Notes: generated by a model not told the origin, from the letters alone. A stretch of DNA of 64,000 bases from Streptomyces kurssanovii (GCF_014649695.1 NZ_BMTN01000008.1:62001-126000); one strand, 5' to 3'. Positions 1-9,462 are shown, counted from the first letter of the stretch. Translations and numbers: made by a program.

Positions 1-390
1 AGCTACGCCCGCAGCTCGGAGGGGTCCGCCGGAGACCACTTCGGTCAGGTGTGGAAGTACGAACCGCACCGGCGACGCCTCACCCTGGTCATCGTCTTCG
101 GCCCCGACACGGACATCCAATTGCCCGGCGAGTCCCCCGACAACATCTGCCTGGCGCCCAGCGGCGGCCTGATGGTGTGCGAGGACGGCGGTGGCGAGCA
201 GCATGTGTACGGCGTCACCCGGCGCGGCAACGTCTACCCGGCGGCCAGGAACGCGCAGAACACCGGAACGCCGGAAGACCCCGAGTACGGCGAGTTCGCC
301 GGCGTCACGTTCTCGCCGGACGGCGAGACGATGTACCTGAACTGCTACGCGCCCGGCACGACGTTCGCGGTCACCGGTCCGTGGTCCTGA
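1..390 (+). CDS. PhoX-family (DUF839) phosphatase, C-terminal fragment
   Basis: The frame is open from the first base, so only about the last 129 residues are in the window. They match the end of secreted PhoX-type proteins: GQVWKYEP, then GESPDNICLAPSGGLMVCED and GEFAGVTFSPDGETMYLN, which are beta-propeller strands of the DUF839 fold ending in a short PGTTFAVTGPW tail. Family members are Tat-exported, Ca/Fe-dependent phosphomonoesterases or close relatives. The upstream Tat signal and most metal ligands are outside the window, so activity cannot be judged. The gene ends 44 bases before the convergent PP2C-type gene. Confidence 0.8.
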   Translation, partial: SYARSSEGSAGDHFGQVWKYEPHRRRLTLVIVFGPDTDIQLPGESPDNICLAPSGGLMVCEDGGGEQHVYGVTRRGNVYPAARNAQNTGTPEDPEYGEFAGVTFSPDGETMYLNCYAPGTTFAVTGPWS

Positions 391-434
391 GCGGCACGGC
401 CCTCGGCCCCGCGCGGCACTGAGGCCCGCCGGAG

Positions 435-2499
435 TCAGTCCGGTGGCGGCAAGGGCTGTTCGGTCCACAGGACCTTGCCGCCACCGGTGTAGCGGGTGCC
501 CCAGTTCCCGGCGAGCTCCGAGACGATGAACAGTCCCCGCCCGCCCTCGTCGACCGTGCGGGCGTGGCGCAGGTGCGGGGAGACCGAACTGGCGTCGTGC
601 ACCTCGCAGGTGAGGGTGTCGCTCCGGATGATCCGCAGCCGCAGCGGCGGGGTGCCGTAGCGCACGGCGTTGGTCACCAGTTCGCTGACGATCAGTTCGG
701 TGCCGAAGGTCGTCTCGTCGCCGATGCCCCAGGCAGCGAGGAGATCACGGGCGAAGGTCCTGGCGAGGGCGGGTGCCGTCGGCTCGTGCGGCAGTTCCAG
801 CTCGGCCACATGGTCGGCGACGACACTGCCCGTACGCGCGAGGAGGAGTGCGATCCCTTCGGGGCCCACGTCCGCGGGCAGGGTGTAGGCGACGGCGTCG
901 CAGAGTTCGGCAAGTTCGTGGTCCGGGTGGGCGAGGGCCTTCCTGACGGGCCACGCGAGGGTCCCGTCGTGATCGAGCCCGCCGGTGTAGAAGGCGAGCA
1001 GGCTGCCCTCTTCGAGGGTGACGGCGGTGACCGGGCACGGCGCGGTGTCGAAGGAGCCCAGTATCGGCCCCTCTGCCACGTCGGGTGTCGACGCGCTGCC
1101 GTCCGGGCGGACGACGAGCGGCGCCGGGTGTCCGGCGCGGGCGACGGCGCAGACGCGGGTGAAGGGGTCGTACACGGCGTAGGTGCAGGTGGCCGTCAAC
1201 GGCTGCCGGTGCAGCGGGTCCCCCGGCGGCAGCGCCGCGCGTTCCCTGGCCAGCCGGTTGGCGGTGTCGTTGAGCCTGGCCAGCAGCTCGTCGGGCTCGA
1301 GGTCCAGCGCGGCCAGAGCGTTGATGACCATACGCAGCTGGCCCATCGCCGCCGCGGCCTGGATGCCCTCCCCGCTGACGTCGCCCACGACCAGCGCCGT
1401 CCGGGCCCCGGCAGCAGCCGCTCTTGTGCCCGGACAGGTACAGGTGCGCGGTCTCGACGGCCGGTCCCGCGGCGGTCCTCGGCGGCAGCAGCCGGCGCTG
1501 GACGGTGGAGGCGACGGTGTGGTCGTACTCGTACCTACGGGCGTTGTCGATGCTGAGCGCGGTATGGGCGGCCAGGCTGAGCACCAGGATCCGGTCCGCC
1601 TCCTCGAAGGGCTCGGCGTCCTCGCACCGGTAGAGGGTGACCAGCCCGAGCGGGGCGCCGCGCACCGACAGCGGCGCCACGATCATGGAACGGGCGCCGG
1701 ACGCGCGGATCGCCCGGGCCAGGCCGGGGTCGGCCCGCAGCCAGGGCGCGTCCCGGTCGAGGGCGACGAGCCGCGGCTGGAAGTCGGCGAGCACCCTGCC
1801 GTACGGCGTGAGATCGGGCAGACCCCGCACGTCGCCCACGGGCCGCGCCGGCACCGCGGTCTCGTCGCAGCTGCGGAAGGCGGCGCGCCGGAGCGGCACG
1901 TCCCGCTCCGGCGGACCGGCGAGGGGGACGGTGCCGCGCAGCACGTCGTCCAGCACGTCCACCACGGCGATGTCCGCGTACGCCGGTACGACAGCCCCGG
2001 CGAACGCCTCCGCCGTCGCCGTCACGTCCAGCGTCCGGCCCACGGCCTCCCGCACCGAGGCGAGGGCGGCCTTGCGCCTGCGGGCCTTCTCACGCTGGGT
2101 GACATCTGCCATGCAGGCCAGCACCCGCCCAAGTGAACGCCCGCGGGAGTCTTCGAGGCGGTAGGCCTCCATGAGGAAGCGGCGCGCGGGGCCCTCCTCG
2201 TCGACCCGGCGCCCACGGAACACCTGGTCCGTCGCCGGCCTGCCGCTGATCAGAACTTCCCGGAGCAGACTCTCCGCCGTGTGCGGCTCGTCGAGCCGGT
2301 AGACCTCGGTGAACGGCCGGCCCAGGAAGGCGCCCGCGACGTCCGCCGCCGCGTCCGGGCCGTCCGCCCGGACCACGGTCAGCTGATCGTCGAGCACATG
2401 GAGGGCTCCCGCGGATCTGGCGAACAGCACCTCGAGAAGGGCTGCCGCAAGGTCGTTCTCCGCGGGCGGGGCGTGGTTCGGGGCGTCGGTGTCCGACAC
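435..2499 (-). pseudogene. PAS-GAF-SpoIIE phosphatase/anti-sigma kinase regulator, frameshifted
   Basis: Read from a GTG at 2499 (AAGGTGGTG upstream), the first frame gives a PAS domain (about residues 15-135), a GAF domain (about 150-315) and the linker SIDNARRYEYDHTVASTVQR that precedes SpoIIE phosphatase domains. Around 1410-1440 the homology leaves this frame and resumes in another (ARTALVVGDVSGEGIQAAAA), followed by the rest of the PP2C domain and an RsbW-like HATPase (ELIVSELVTNAVRYGTPPLR) ending at 435. Between HKS and GARTAL only about 10 bases remain where relatives have about 14 codons, including GGDWYD. Roughly 30 bases are therefore missing: the frame is shifted and a metal-binding Asp motif is lost. 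Intact homologues act in partner-switching control of sigma factors. A sequencing or assembly deletion is the alternative. Confidence 0.8.
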
Positions 2500-2703
2500 G
2501 GTTTCACCACCTTCGGACGCTGCTCACGACAGCGCGGCCTGCTGGTGCGGGTCCGGTCCACGCCAAGCTAAGCGCAATCACCGGGCCGAGCACCTTTTCC
2601 CCTGCCCCTTCCAGCATGCTCCGTTGTCGCGGGAGCGGTCACGGCGCCAGGAGAAAACCGGGCGCCTTGCCAGGGGTGATCACGCAGGGCGACCGGACGG
2701 TGA

Positions 2704-3117
<414 letters not shown>

Positions 3118-3171
3118 GGAGTGCATCCCTCTTCGTCGTGGTCGGGAACCGATGACCAATATCAAAGCACA

Positions 3172-3197
3172 CAATTAAATTGAGCACAACTTAATTG
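3172..3197. promoter_or_regulatory. Tandem OhrR operator
   Basis: Two 11-bp palindromes sit between the divergent genes: CAATTAAATTG (3172-3182, perfect around its centre) and CAACTTAATTG (3187-3197, one mismatched pair). Their centres are 15 bp apart. Both resemble the AT-rich OhrR boxes known from Bacillus and Streptomyces. The second site ends 24 bases before the ohrR ATG, so OhrR probably represses itself as well as ohr and releases when its cysteine is oxidised. Confidence 0.85.
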
Positions 3198-3221
3198 GTC
3201 GCGGCTTGGTAGGGTGGGGGC

Positions 3222-3689
3222 ATGGAGAAGAAGACACTGGCGGACGTCCCGGACGAGGACTTCCTCCGCCTCGAACACCAGATCTGCTTCTCGCTGCATG
3301 CCGCGTCCCGGGCGTTCAACGGCGTGTACCGCACCGTCCTGAAGGACCTCGGCCTCACATACCCGCAGTACCTGGTGATGCTCGTCCTGTGGGAACACGG
3401 CGAGCTGCCCGTCAAGGAGATCGGCGAACACCTGCGCCTGGACTCCGGCACGCTGTCCCCCCTGCTGAAACGCCTCGAGGCGTCGGGCTACGTGGAACGC
3501 CGGCGCAGCACGGAGGACGAACGCTCGGTGACGGCCCGGCCGACGGAGGCGGGGCGCGCGCTGCGCGAGAAGGCGCTCGGCATGCCGCGGCGGATCGCGG
3601 AGGCGACGGGGCTGACGCCGGCGCGGATCCGCGCGTTGCGCGAGGAGCTGGACGCCCTGACCCGAACCCTGGACGCGGCACCGCACTGA
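3222..3689 (+). CDS. ohrR: MarR-family organic peroxide sensor OhrR
   Basis: A 155-residue winged-helix repressor. The N-terminal Cys in QICFSLHAASRAF is the conserved peroxidatic sensor residue of OhrR. The winged-helix core runs through LPVKEIGEHLRLDSGTLSPL and the wing RRRSTEDERSV. The ATG follows a GGGTGGGGG tract. It is divergent from ohr and shares the tandem operator just upstream. A single sensor Cys is seen, so it probably belongs to the one-Cys class that needs a second thiol. Confidence 0.93.
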   Translation: MEKKTLADVPDEDFLRLEHQICFSLHAASRAFNGVYRTVLKDLGLTYPQYLVMLVLWEHGELPVKEIGEHLRLDSGTLSPLLKRLEASGYVERRRSTEDERSVTARPTEAGRALREKALGMPRRIAEATGLTPARIRALREELDALTRTLDAAPH

Positions 3690-3709
3690 CGCCTGCGACG
3701 GGCGCGTAA

Positions 3710-3895
3710 CCGGGGGCTCCGCGCATCAATCGCCGGCGAGGCTGACAAAGTCAGCCCGCCCGGCGATCGAGGGCACCGCGCGAAGCGCGGTACGGGTCCG
3801 GGCGGAGCCCCTACGCGGCGGATCCGCACATCGGTAGAGCGGGAAGGGGCGGGGAGGGGGAACAGGCCCCGCGCAGCGGACCCCGCCCGCGGCCC
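3710..3895. repeat. Dispersed Streptomyces intergenic repeat with stem-loops
   Basis: The gap between two convergent genes is filled with nested GC-rich inverted repeats. One pairs ATCAATCGCCGGCGAGGCTGA (first 20 bases) with TCAGCCCGCCCGGCGATCGA around a CAAAG loop; a second is GCGCGAAGCGCG. A GGGGCTCCGCCC-type arm and a trailing GGGAAGGGGCGGGGAGGGG follow. The same block type recurs at about 26905-27115 inside a coding region. It probably also ends transcription from both sides. Confidence 0.65.
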
Positions 3896-4825
3896 CTACT
3901 TCACCGACCCCGCCATCACGCCCTGCACAAAGTGCCTCTGGAACGCGAAGAAGACGACCAGCGGTACCACCAGCGACAGGAACGCCCCCGGCGCCAGCAC
4001 CCCGATGTTGCTGCCGAACTGCCGCATCTGGGACTGCAGCGCCACCGTCAGCGGCTGCGACTCGCTGTCCGCGAAGAGCAGCGCGACGAGCATGTCGTTC
4101 CAGACCCACAGGAACTGGAAGATCGCCAGGCTCGCGATGGCCGGGCGCCCCAGCGGCAGGACGAGGCGGGAGAAGATCCGCCACTCCCCGCCGCCGTCCA
4201 TCCGCGCCGCCTCCAGCATCTCCCGCGGGATCTCCGCGAAGTAGTTGCGCAGCAGGAAGATGGCGAACGGCAGCCCGTAAGCGACGTGGAAGAGGATGAC
4301 GCCCGCGACCGTGCCGAACAGCCCGACCGCGCCGAACAGTTTGGCGACCGGCAACAGACCGATCTGCACGGGCACGACCAGCAGGCCGACGACCACGAGG
4401 AAGACCGCGTCACGGCCGGGGAAGTCCAGCCAGGCGAAGGCGTATCCCGCCAGCGCCGCGATGCCGACGACCAGCAGGGTGGCGGGCACCGAGATCAACA
4501 CGGTGTTCCAGAAGGCGCCGGCGATGCCGGAGTCCTCGAAGAGCGCGGTGTAGTTGTCGAGGGACAGCTGCGAGGGGTCGGTGAGCGCCGTCCACCAGCC
4601 GTCGGACGCGTTGTCGCGTTCGGACCGCATGGAGGAGAGGAACAGTCCCGCCAGCGGGGTGATCCAGATGAGTGCGACGACGATCAGTACGGCCTGGACG
4701 GCACCGCTGCCCAGCCATTTCGCGAGCCGGCCCCGGCGGCGGGGACGTCCGGGCGTGGAGGGCCGGACGGGCCGGGGCGCGGCCCGCTCCGCGGGCGGGC
4801 GCTCGACGGTGGTGCGGGCGCTCAT
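3896..4825 (-). CDS. Sugar ABC transporter permease, MalG type
   Basis: A 309-residue inner-membrane permease with six predicted helices. After a basic Pro/Arg-rich cytoplasmic N-terminus the first helix starts near residue 37 (VQAVLIVVALIWITPLAGLF). The EAA loop that contacts the ATPase is IPREMLEAARMDGGGEWRIF. The ATG at 4825 overlaps the upstream permease stop by four bases, so the two are translationally coupled. No ATPase gene is in the operon; in Streptomyces such importers usually share the distant MsiK ATPase. The substrate is probably an alpha-glucoside, judged from the GH13 enzyme in the same operon. Confidence 0.9.
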   Translation of the reverse strand: MSARTTVERPPAERAAPRPVRPSTPGRPRRRGRLAKWLGSGAVQAVLIVVALIWITPLAGLFLSSMRSERDNASDGWWTALTDPSQLSLDNYTALFEDSGIAGAFWNTVLISVPATLLVVGIAALAGYAFAWLDFPGRDAVFLVVVGLLVVPVQIGLLPVAKLFGAVGLFGTVAGVILFHVAYGLPFAIFLLRNYFAEIPREMLEAARMDGGGEWRIFSRLVLPLGRPAIASLAIFQFLWVWNDMLVALLFADSESQPLTVALQSQMRQFGSNIGVLAPGAFLSLVVPLVVFFAFQRHFVQGVMAGSVK

Positions 4826-6180
4826 GATCGGCTCCTTCTGAAGCGCCGGACGTTGAAGATCATGGCCGGTACGACCAGCAGGAGCAGCAGGACGCTCAGG
4901 GCGCTGCCGAGCCCTTGGTCGTTGCCGCCGCCGAAGGACACCAGCCACATCCGGGTGGCTAGCACATTCGCCTCTTCCTGGACCGGTCCCGGCGCGATGA
5001 TGTAGACGAGGTCGAAGACCTTCATCACGTTGATGACCAGCGTCACGAAGACGACCGTGAGCACGGGTGCCAGCAGCGGCACGGTGATCCTGCGGAAGAT
5101 CTGTCCTTCGGTGGCGCCGTCCATCCGGGCCGCCTCCAGCGCGTCGCGCGGGATGGCGGCGAGCCCGGCGCCGATGAGCACCATCGCGAAGCCGGTCCAC
5201 ACCCACAGGTAGGCGCCGATGATGGCCGGGGTGACGAGCGCCGGGCCGAGCCAGTTGACGCCCTGGTAGGGCGCGGCGAAGTTCGAGGCGGGCAGCCGGA
5301 CGGTGTACTCGCCGTCGGCCAGGCCGTCGAAACGGAACGATCCGTCGGCGGCGGTGGTGGCCGTGGCGGCGACCTTGCCGTCGTGGACGGCTTCGACGGT
5401 CATGCCGGGCAGACCCTTCTCCGCCGGATCGACCTTGCCCTGGGTGCCGCCGCCGCCCGGTACGAAGTCGAGGTAGGCGACGCCGCCGATCCCGTCCCCG
5501 CCGGCCGGTGCCTTCGCGGGCCGTGCGTCCGCGGGGACCGCGTCGGGTGCGACGCCGACGAAGCCGAGGCTGACCGGACTGCCGGGGCGGACGGTCTCCT
5601 CGGTGGCGTACGGGCCACCGGTCTTCCCGGCGAGGCCGGACTGCTCGCGGACGCGGGCCGTCGGGTAGGCGGCCGGGTCCTCGAACGCGTCATGGGCGGC
5701 GACGACCACCGCGTTGAGCACGCCGCGGTCCGGGTTCTGCTCGTAGGCCAGCCGGAAGATGATGCCCGCGGCGAGGAACGACACGGCCATGGGCAGGAAG
5801 AGCACCAGCTTGAAGGCGGTCGCCCAGCGGACCTTCTCGGTGAGGACGGCCAGCATCAGCCCGAGGCCGGTCAGCAGGACCGGTGCCACCACGACCCAGA
5901 TGGTGCTGTTGCGGATGGCTTTGAGGGTGGCGGGGTCCTGGAAGATCTCCGTGTAGTTCGCCGCGCCGACGAACTGCTCCCCGCTCGCGTCGAACAGGCT
6001 CCGTCCGACGGAGAAGAGGACGGGGTAGACGACCAGCGCACCGAGCAGCAGCACGGCCGGCAGGACGAACAGGACCGCGAGGCGGCGTTTTCTGCGCTGG
6101 GCCCGGCGCCGCGCGTCGAGCGCGGCGCCGGCCTGGGGAGCGCGGGCCCGGGGGGCCCGTCCCTTGAGTGTGTCGGCCAT
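4822..6180 (-). CDS. Sugar ABC transporter permease, MalF type, with inserted Ig-like domain
   Basis: A 452-residue permease, much longer than the usual 290-330. Helices are visible at about 33-57, 94-114, 122-145, 312-338, 372-388 and near the C-terminus, and the EAA loop is IPRDALEAARMDGATEGQIF. Between the third helix and the next, about 140 residues (165-305) form an extracytoplasmic insert. Its second half (GVAYLDFVPG ... KGLPGMTVEAVHDGK ... ADGSFRFDGLADGEYTVRLP) is a Cna-B/SdrD-like beta-sandwich. The insert recalls the periplasmic P2 loop of E. coli MalF that docks the binding protein, so a docking role is my inference. The ATG at 6180 lies 10 bases after the binding-protein stop. Confidence 0.88.
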   Translation of the reverse strand: MADTLKGRAPRARAPQAGAALDARRRAQRRKRRLAVLFVLPAVLLLGALVVYPVLFSVGRSLFDASGEQFVGAANYTEIFQDPATLKAIRNSTIWVVVAPVLLTGLGLMLAVLTEKVRWATAFKLVLFLPMAVSFLAAGIIFRLAYEQNPDRGVLNAVVVAAHDAFEDPAAYPTARVREQSGLAGKTGGPYATEETVRPGSPVSLGFVGVAPDAVPADARPAKAPAGGDGIGGVAYLDFVPGGGGTQGKVDPAEKGLPGMTVEAVHDGKVAATATTAADGSFRFDGLADGEYTVRLPASNFAAPYQGVNWLGPALVTPAIIGAYLWVWTGFAMVLIGAGLAAIPRDALEAARMDGATEGQIFRRITVPLLAPVLTVVFVTLVINVMKVFDLVYIIAPGPVQEEANVLATRMWLVSFGGGNDQGLGSALSVLLLLLVVPAMIFNVRRFRRSRS

Positions 6181-6190
6181 GGCGGCTGCC

Positions 6191-7528
6191 TCAGTTCCCG
6201 TACGCCTTGGCGGCCGCGGCCTCGAGCTTCGCCGCGGTGGCCTTCGGGTCCGACGGGTCGCGCAGGAAGTCCTGGAGGAGCTTCCATTCGCCGGCGCCCT
6301 TGGTGCCGCCGAACGCGGCGGGGGCCTGGTCGGACATGTCGAAGCGGACGGAGTCGCCGGCCGCGACGAGGGATTCGGCGGTGGAGCGGGTGGTCTCGTC
6401 ACCGTAGGCGTCGAGGCTGACGTCCTTGTTGGGCGACAGGAATCCGCCGGCGCCGGCCCAGATCTCGGCCGCCTCCGGGGTGGCCAGGAATTCCAGGAGC
6501 TTCATGCCGGCCTTGCTGTTCTTGCCGTCCTTGAGGACCACGGCGGCGTCGCCGCCGCTGACGACCGGAGCCTCGCCCCCGCCGACGGCGGGGAACGGGA
6601 AGAAGGCGGCGTCCTCGCCGAGCTTGCGGCCGAACTCGTCCTTGGCTATGCCGCCGACGAAGTCCCCTTCGTAGACCATGCCCGCCTTGGGCTCGGGTCC
6701 GAAGACCTGCTCGACGGAGGACGGGAAGTCGGTCTGCAGCGCTGCCTTCGCGCCGCCCGCGACGAGCTGCTCGTCCTTGAACAGTTCACCGAGCGTGGTC
6801 AGTGCCGCGACGACGCTCTCGTCGGTCCACTTGAGCTCGTGGCGGGCGAGCTGGTCGTACTTCTCCGGTCCGGCCTGGGAGAGGTAGATGTTCTCGAACC
6901 AGTCGGTCAGCGTCCAGCCGTCCTCACCGGCGACGGAGAAGGCGGGCTTGCCGGAGTCGGCGAGTGTGCGGCCGGTCTTGAGGAGGTCCTCGTAGGTCTT
7001 GGGGGCGCTGACGCCGGCCTGGGTGAACGCCTCGGGGCTGTACCAGACGGTGGACTTGTGGGCGGCCTTGAAGTAGAGGCCGTAGTACGTCTTGTCGACG
7101 GTGCCGTAGTTCTTCCACACCGGGGCGAGGCCCGCGGTGGCCGTCTTCGCGGTCTTGTCGGACAGCGGCTCGAGCCAGCCCTCCTTCGCGAACTGCTGGA
7201 GGACACCGACCTGGGGCACCATCACGACGTCCGGTGCGTTGCCGCCCTCGATCTTGCTGCCGACGAAGGTGGAGACGTTGTCGCCGGAGGGCACGAAGAC
7301 GGTCTTGGCGCCGGTCTTCTCGCTGAAGGCGTCCAGCACCTTCTTGAAGTTCTTCTGTTCGCTGCCGGTCCAGACGCCGGCCACGGTGACGGTCTGGCCG
7401 CTGAGCTCGCCGCCCCCGCTCGCGGTTCCGGTGGTGCCGCCGCAGGCCGTGGCGGCGAGGGTGAGGCCGAGAACCGCGGAGGCGGCGGCCGTCGTACGCC
7501 GGGTGGTGGTGCTGCCGATTCGTCGCAT
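6191..7528 (-). CDS. Sugar-binding lipoprotein (ABC importer)
   Basis: A 445-residue family-1 extracellular solute-binding protein. The signal peptide ends in the lipobox LAATACGG, so it is membrane-anchored by lipidated Cys29. The mature part has the expected order: FKKVLDAFSEKTGAKTVFVP, then NAPDVVMVPQVGVLQQFAKEG and a C-terminal LLEFLATPEAAEIWA helix. The ATG at 7528 follows GGAAGGACTCACC. It is third-last in a four-gene leftward operon (alpha-glucosidase, binding protein, MalF-like, MalG-like), which points to uptake of alpha-glucosides or malto-oligosaccharides. Confidence 0.9.
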   Translation of the reverse strand: MRRIGSTTTRRTTAAASAVLGLTLAATACGGTTGTASGGGELSGQTVTVAGVWTGSEQKNFKKVLDAFSEKTGAKTVFVPSGDNVSTFVGSKIEGGNAPDVVMVPQVGVLQQFAKEGWLEPLSDKTAKTATAGLAPVWKNYGTVDKTYYGLYFKAAHKSTVWYSPEAFTQAGVSAPKTYEDLLKTGRTLADSGKPAFSVAGEDGWTLTDWFENIYLSQAGPEKYDQLARHELKWTDESVVAALTTLGELFKDEQLVAGGAKAALQTDFPSSVEQVFGPEPKAGMVYEGDFVGGIAKDEFGRKLGEDAAFFPFPAVGGGEAPVVSGGDAAVVLKDGKNSKAGMKLLEFLATPEAAEIWAGAGGFLSPNKDVSLDAYGDETTRSTAESLVAAGDSVRFDMSDQAPAAFGGTKGAGEWKLLQDFLRDPSDPKATAAKLEAAAAKAYGN

Positions 7529-7556
7529 GGTGAGTCCTTCCGGGGGAGAACGGGGA

Positions 7557-9239
7557 TCAGGAAGCGGGGTGGTCGCCGGTCCACCAGGCGGCGGTCGCTC
7601 CGGGGAGCACGCCGTCCGGGCAGGGACCGCTGGAGAGAAGGGGTGTTCCGGTCACGGGCGCGGGGACCGGCTCGGTGCCGAAGTTGACCGCGCAGATCAG
7701 CCCGTCACCGCGGGCCATGGCGAGGACCTGTGGGGGCGCGTCCAGCCAGCGCAGCGTGCCCTCCCCCAACTGCGGGAGGCTGCGGCGCAGCTGCAGGCCG
7801 TCGCGGTACAGGTGCCAGAAGGAACGGGTGTCGGCCAGGGCCCGGTCGGTGGCGTGTTCCGCGAACCACTCGGGCTGCGGTAGCCACGGCCGGGCCCCGG
7901 CCGCGCCCTGGCTGAAGCCGAACGGGGAAGCGTGGCCGGACCAGGGCAGCGGGACGCGGCAGCCGTCACGGATGCGCTTGCGGCTGCCGGTGCGGTGGAA
8001 GATCGGGTCGGTGAGCACCTCGTCGGGCAGGTCGAGCACCTCCGGCAGGCCGAGCTCCTCGCCCTGGTAGACGTAGGCGGCGCCGGGCAGGGCGAGCATC
8101 AGCAGGGCGGCGGCGCGGGCGCGGGCGGCGCCGAGTCCGCTGGCCTCGACGCCGGGCTCGCCGGCGTAGCGGGTGACGGTGCGGACCTGGTCGTGGTTGT
8201 TGAGGACCCAGGTGACGGTCGAGCCGGTGCCGGCGATGTCACGTATCGCCTCGTCGATCGTCGAGCGGAAGGCGTCGGCGTCCCAGGGGGCGGACAGCAG
8301 GTCGAAGAAGAAGGCCTGGTGCAGTTCGTCGGGGCGGACGTACTCGGCGTGTTCTCGGGCGGTGGGTACGGAGACCTCGCCGACGAGCAGCCGGTCGTGG
8401 CCGTCACGGGCGGCGTACTCCTCGCACACCGACCGCCAGCGGCGCCAGACGTCGTGGACCTCGGGCTGGTTCCAGGCCAGCGGGTTGACCGAGTCGCGGG
8501 CGCGCTCGTCGGCGAACGGGTCGTCGGAGTCGGGGAGCGCGGGGTGCTTGAAGAGTCCGGCGGCGACATCGATACGGAAGCCGTCGACACCGCGGTCCAG
8601 CCAGAAGCGCAGCACCTGCTCGAAGTCGTCGCCGACGGCCGGGTCGCGCCAGTTGAGGTCGGGCTGCTCGGGGGTGAAGAGGTGGAGGTACCACTCCCCC
8701 GGCGTGCCGTCGGGTTCTGTGACGCGGCTCCAGGCGGGGCCGCCGAACATGGCGCGCCAGTTGTTGGGCGGCTCGGCCCCGTCAGGGCCGCGGCCGGGCG
8801 CGAAGTGGAAGCGGGAGCGGGCGGCGCCGCCGGGGCCGGCGGCGAGCGCCTCGCGGAACCACGGGTGCTCGCTGGAGCAGTGGTTGGGGACGATGTCGAG
8901 CAGCAGTTTCAGTCCGAGGCGGCGGGCGTCGGCCACCAGCCGGTCGAACTCGGCGAGGTCGCCGTAGACGGGGTCGACGCCCTGGTAGTCGGCGACGTCG
9001 TAGCCGTGGTCGTGCTGCGGCGACGGGTAGAAGGGGCTGAGCCAGATGCCGTCGACGCCCAGCTTCCTGAGGTAGGGAAGCCCGGCCCGGACGCCGGCCA
9101 GGTCGCCGATGCCGTCCCCGGTGCTGTCGAGGAAGCTGCGGACGTAGACCTGGTAGATCACCGCGTCGCGCCACCACGGGTCAGGTGTGGAGGCAGGGCG
9201 GGAGGGCCGGCCGATGCCGGCCGGAAGCGTGCTGAGCAT
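7557..9239 (-). CDS. GH13 alpha-glucosidase (oligo-1,6-glucosidase-like)
   Basis: A 560-residue cytoplasmic glycoside hydrolase of family 13. All family regions are visible: DIVPNH, the nucleophile Asp in GFRIDVA, the acid/base Glu in LLVGEVSV and the transition-state Asp in WVLNNHDQ. No signal peptide is present, so it would cleave imported di- or oligosaccharides to glucose. It is the first gene of the sugar operon, 28 bases before the binding-protein gene. The ATG at 9239 has only a weak ribosome site (CAGGTCG); about 15 residues before DPWWRDAVIYQVY may be non-conserved. Confidence 0.92.
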   Translation of the reverse strand: MLSTLPAGIGRPSRPASTPDPWWRDAVIYQVYVRSFLDSTGDGIGDLAGVRAGLPYLRKLGVDGIWLSPFYPSPQHDHGYDVADYQGVDPVYGDLAEFDRLVADARRLGLKLLLDIVPNHCSSEHPWFREALAAGPGGAARSRFHFAPGRGPDGAEPPNNWRAMFGGPAWSRVTEPDGTPGEWYLHLFTPEQPDLNWRDPAVGDDFEQVLRFWLDRGVDGFRIDVAAGLFKHPALPDSDDPFADERARDSVNPLAWNQPEVHDVWRRWRSVCEEYAARDGHDRLLVGEVSVPTAREHAEYVRPDELHQAFFFDLLSAPWDADAFRSTIDEAIRDIAGTGSTVTWVLNNHDQVRTVTRYAGEPGVEASGLGAARARAAALLMLALPGAAYVYQGEELGLPEVLDLPDEVLTDPIFHRTGSRKRIRDGCRVPLPWSGHASPFGFSQGAAGARPWLPQPEWFAEHATDRALADTRSFWHLYRDGLQLRRSLPQLGEGTLRWLDAPPQVLAMARGDGLICAVNFGTEPVPAPVTGTPLLSSGPCPDGVLPGATAAWWTGDHPAS

Positions 9240-9293
9240 CTCGCGTCGACCTGTTTCTGCTGAATGCGAGAGCGCCCCGGACCGGGTGCGCTG

Positions 9294-9310
9294 TTATGCA
9301 TGCATGTTAA
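9294..9310 (-). promoter_or_regulatory. Candidate operator of the alpha-glucoside operon
   Basis: The near-palindrome TTATGCATGCATGTTAA, with a perfect ATGCATGCAT core, lies 55-71 bases upstream of the alpha-glucosidase start. It is one of the few AT-rich spots here. Adjacent CATGTTAAGTAG (9303-9314) recurs inverted as CTACTTAACATG at 9406-9417. A LacI- or GntR-type repressor site is plausible, but no such regulator gene is next to the operon. Confidence 0.4.
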
Positions 9311-9397
9311 GTAGCGGTGACTGGAAGGTGTCAACGATGCTTCCTAAAACCGTCGAAAGCTGGGGGGTTTTGCCCAGTAATGCCCCAGTGGCAAAGA

Positions 9398-9432
9398 CAG
9401 AGCCTCTACTTAACATGTAAGTAGAGGCTCTG
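9398..9432 (-). terminator. Terminator of the orphan binding-protein gene
   Basis: Perfect 15-bp arms (CAGAGCCTCTACTTA and its complement) flank a five-base ACATG loop. On the minus strand the hairpin starts about 30 bases after the stop at 9463 and is followed by TCTTTGCC. It separates the binding-protein gene from the sugar operon downstream. Confidence 0.8.
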
Positions 9433-9462
9433 TTGAACGGACCGGAGGTGGGCGTGAGAGGG

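Noticed and set aside
2500-2703. Small gene between the PP2C regulator and ohr
   Set aside because: Short open frames on both strands lack ribosome sites and have no recognisable features.
9398-9432. Repressor operator rather than terminator
   Set aside because: The 15-bp perfect stem with a five-base loop lies at the expected distance after a stop, so terminator is the better call, though the loop shares bases with a possible operator word.
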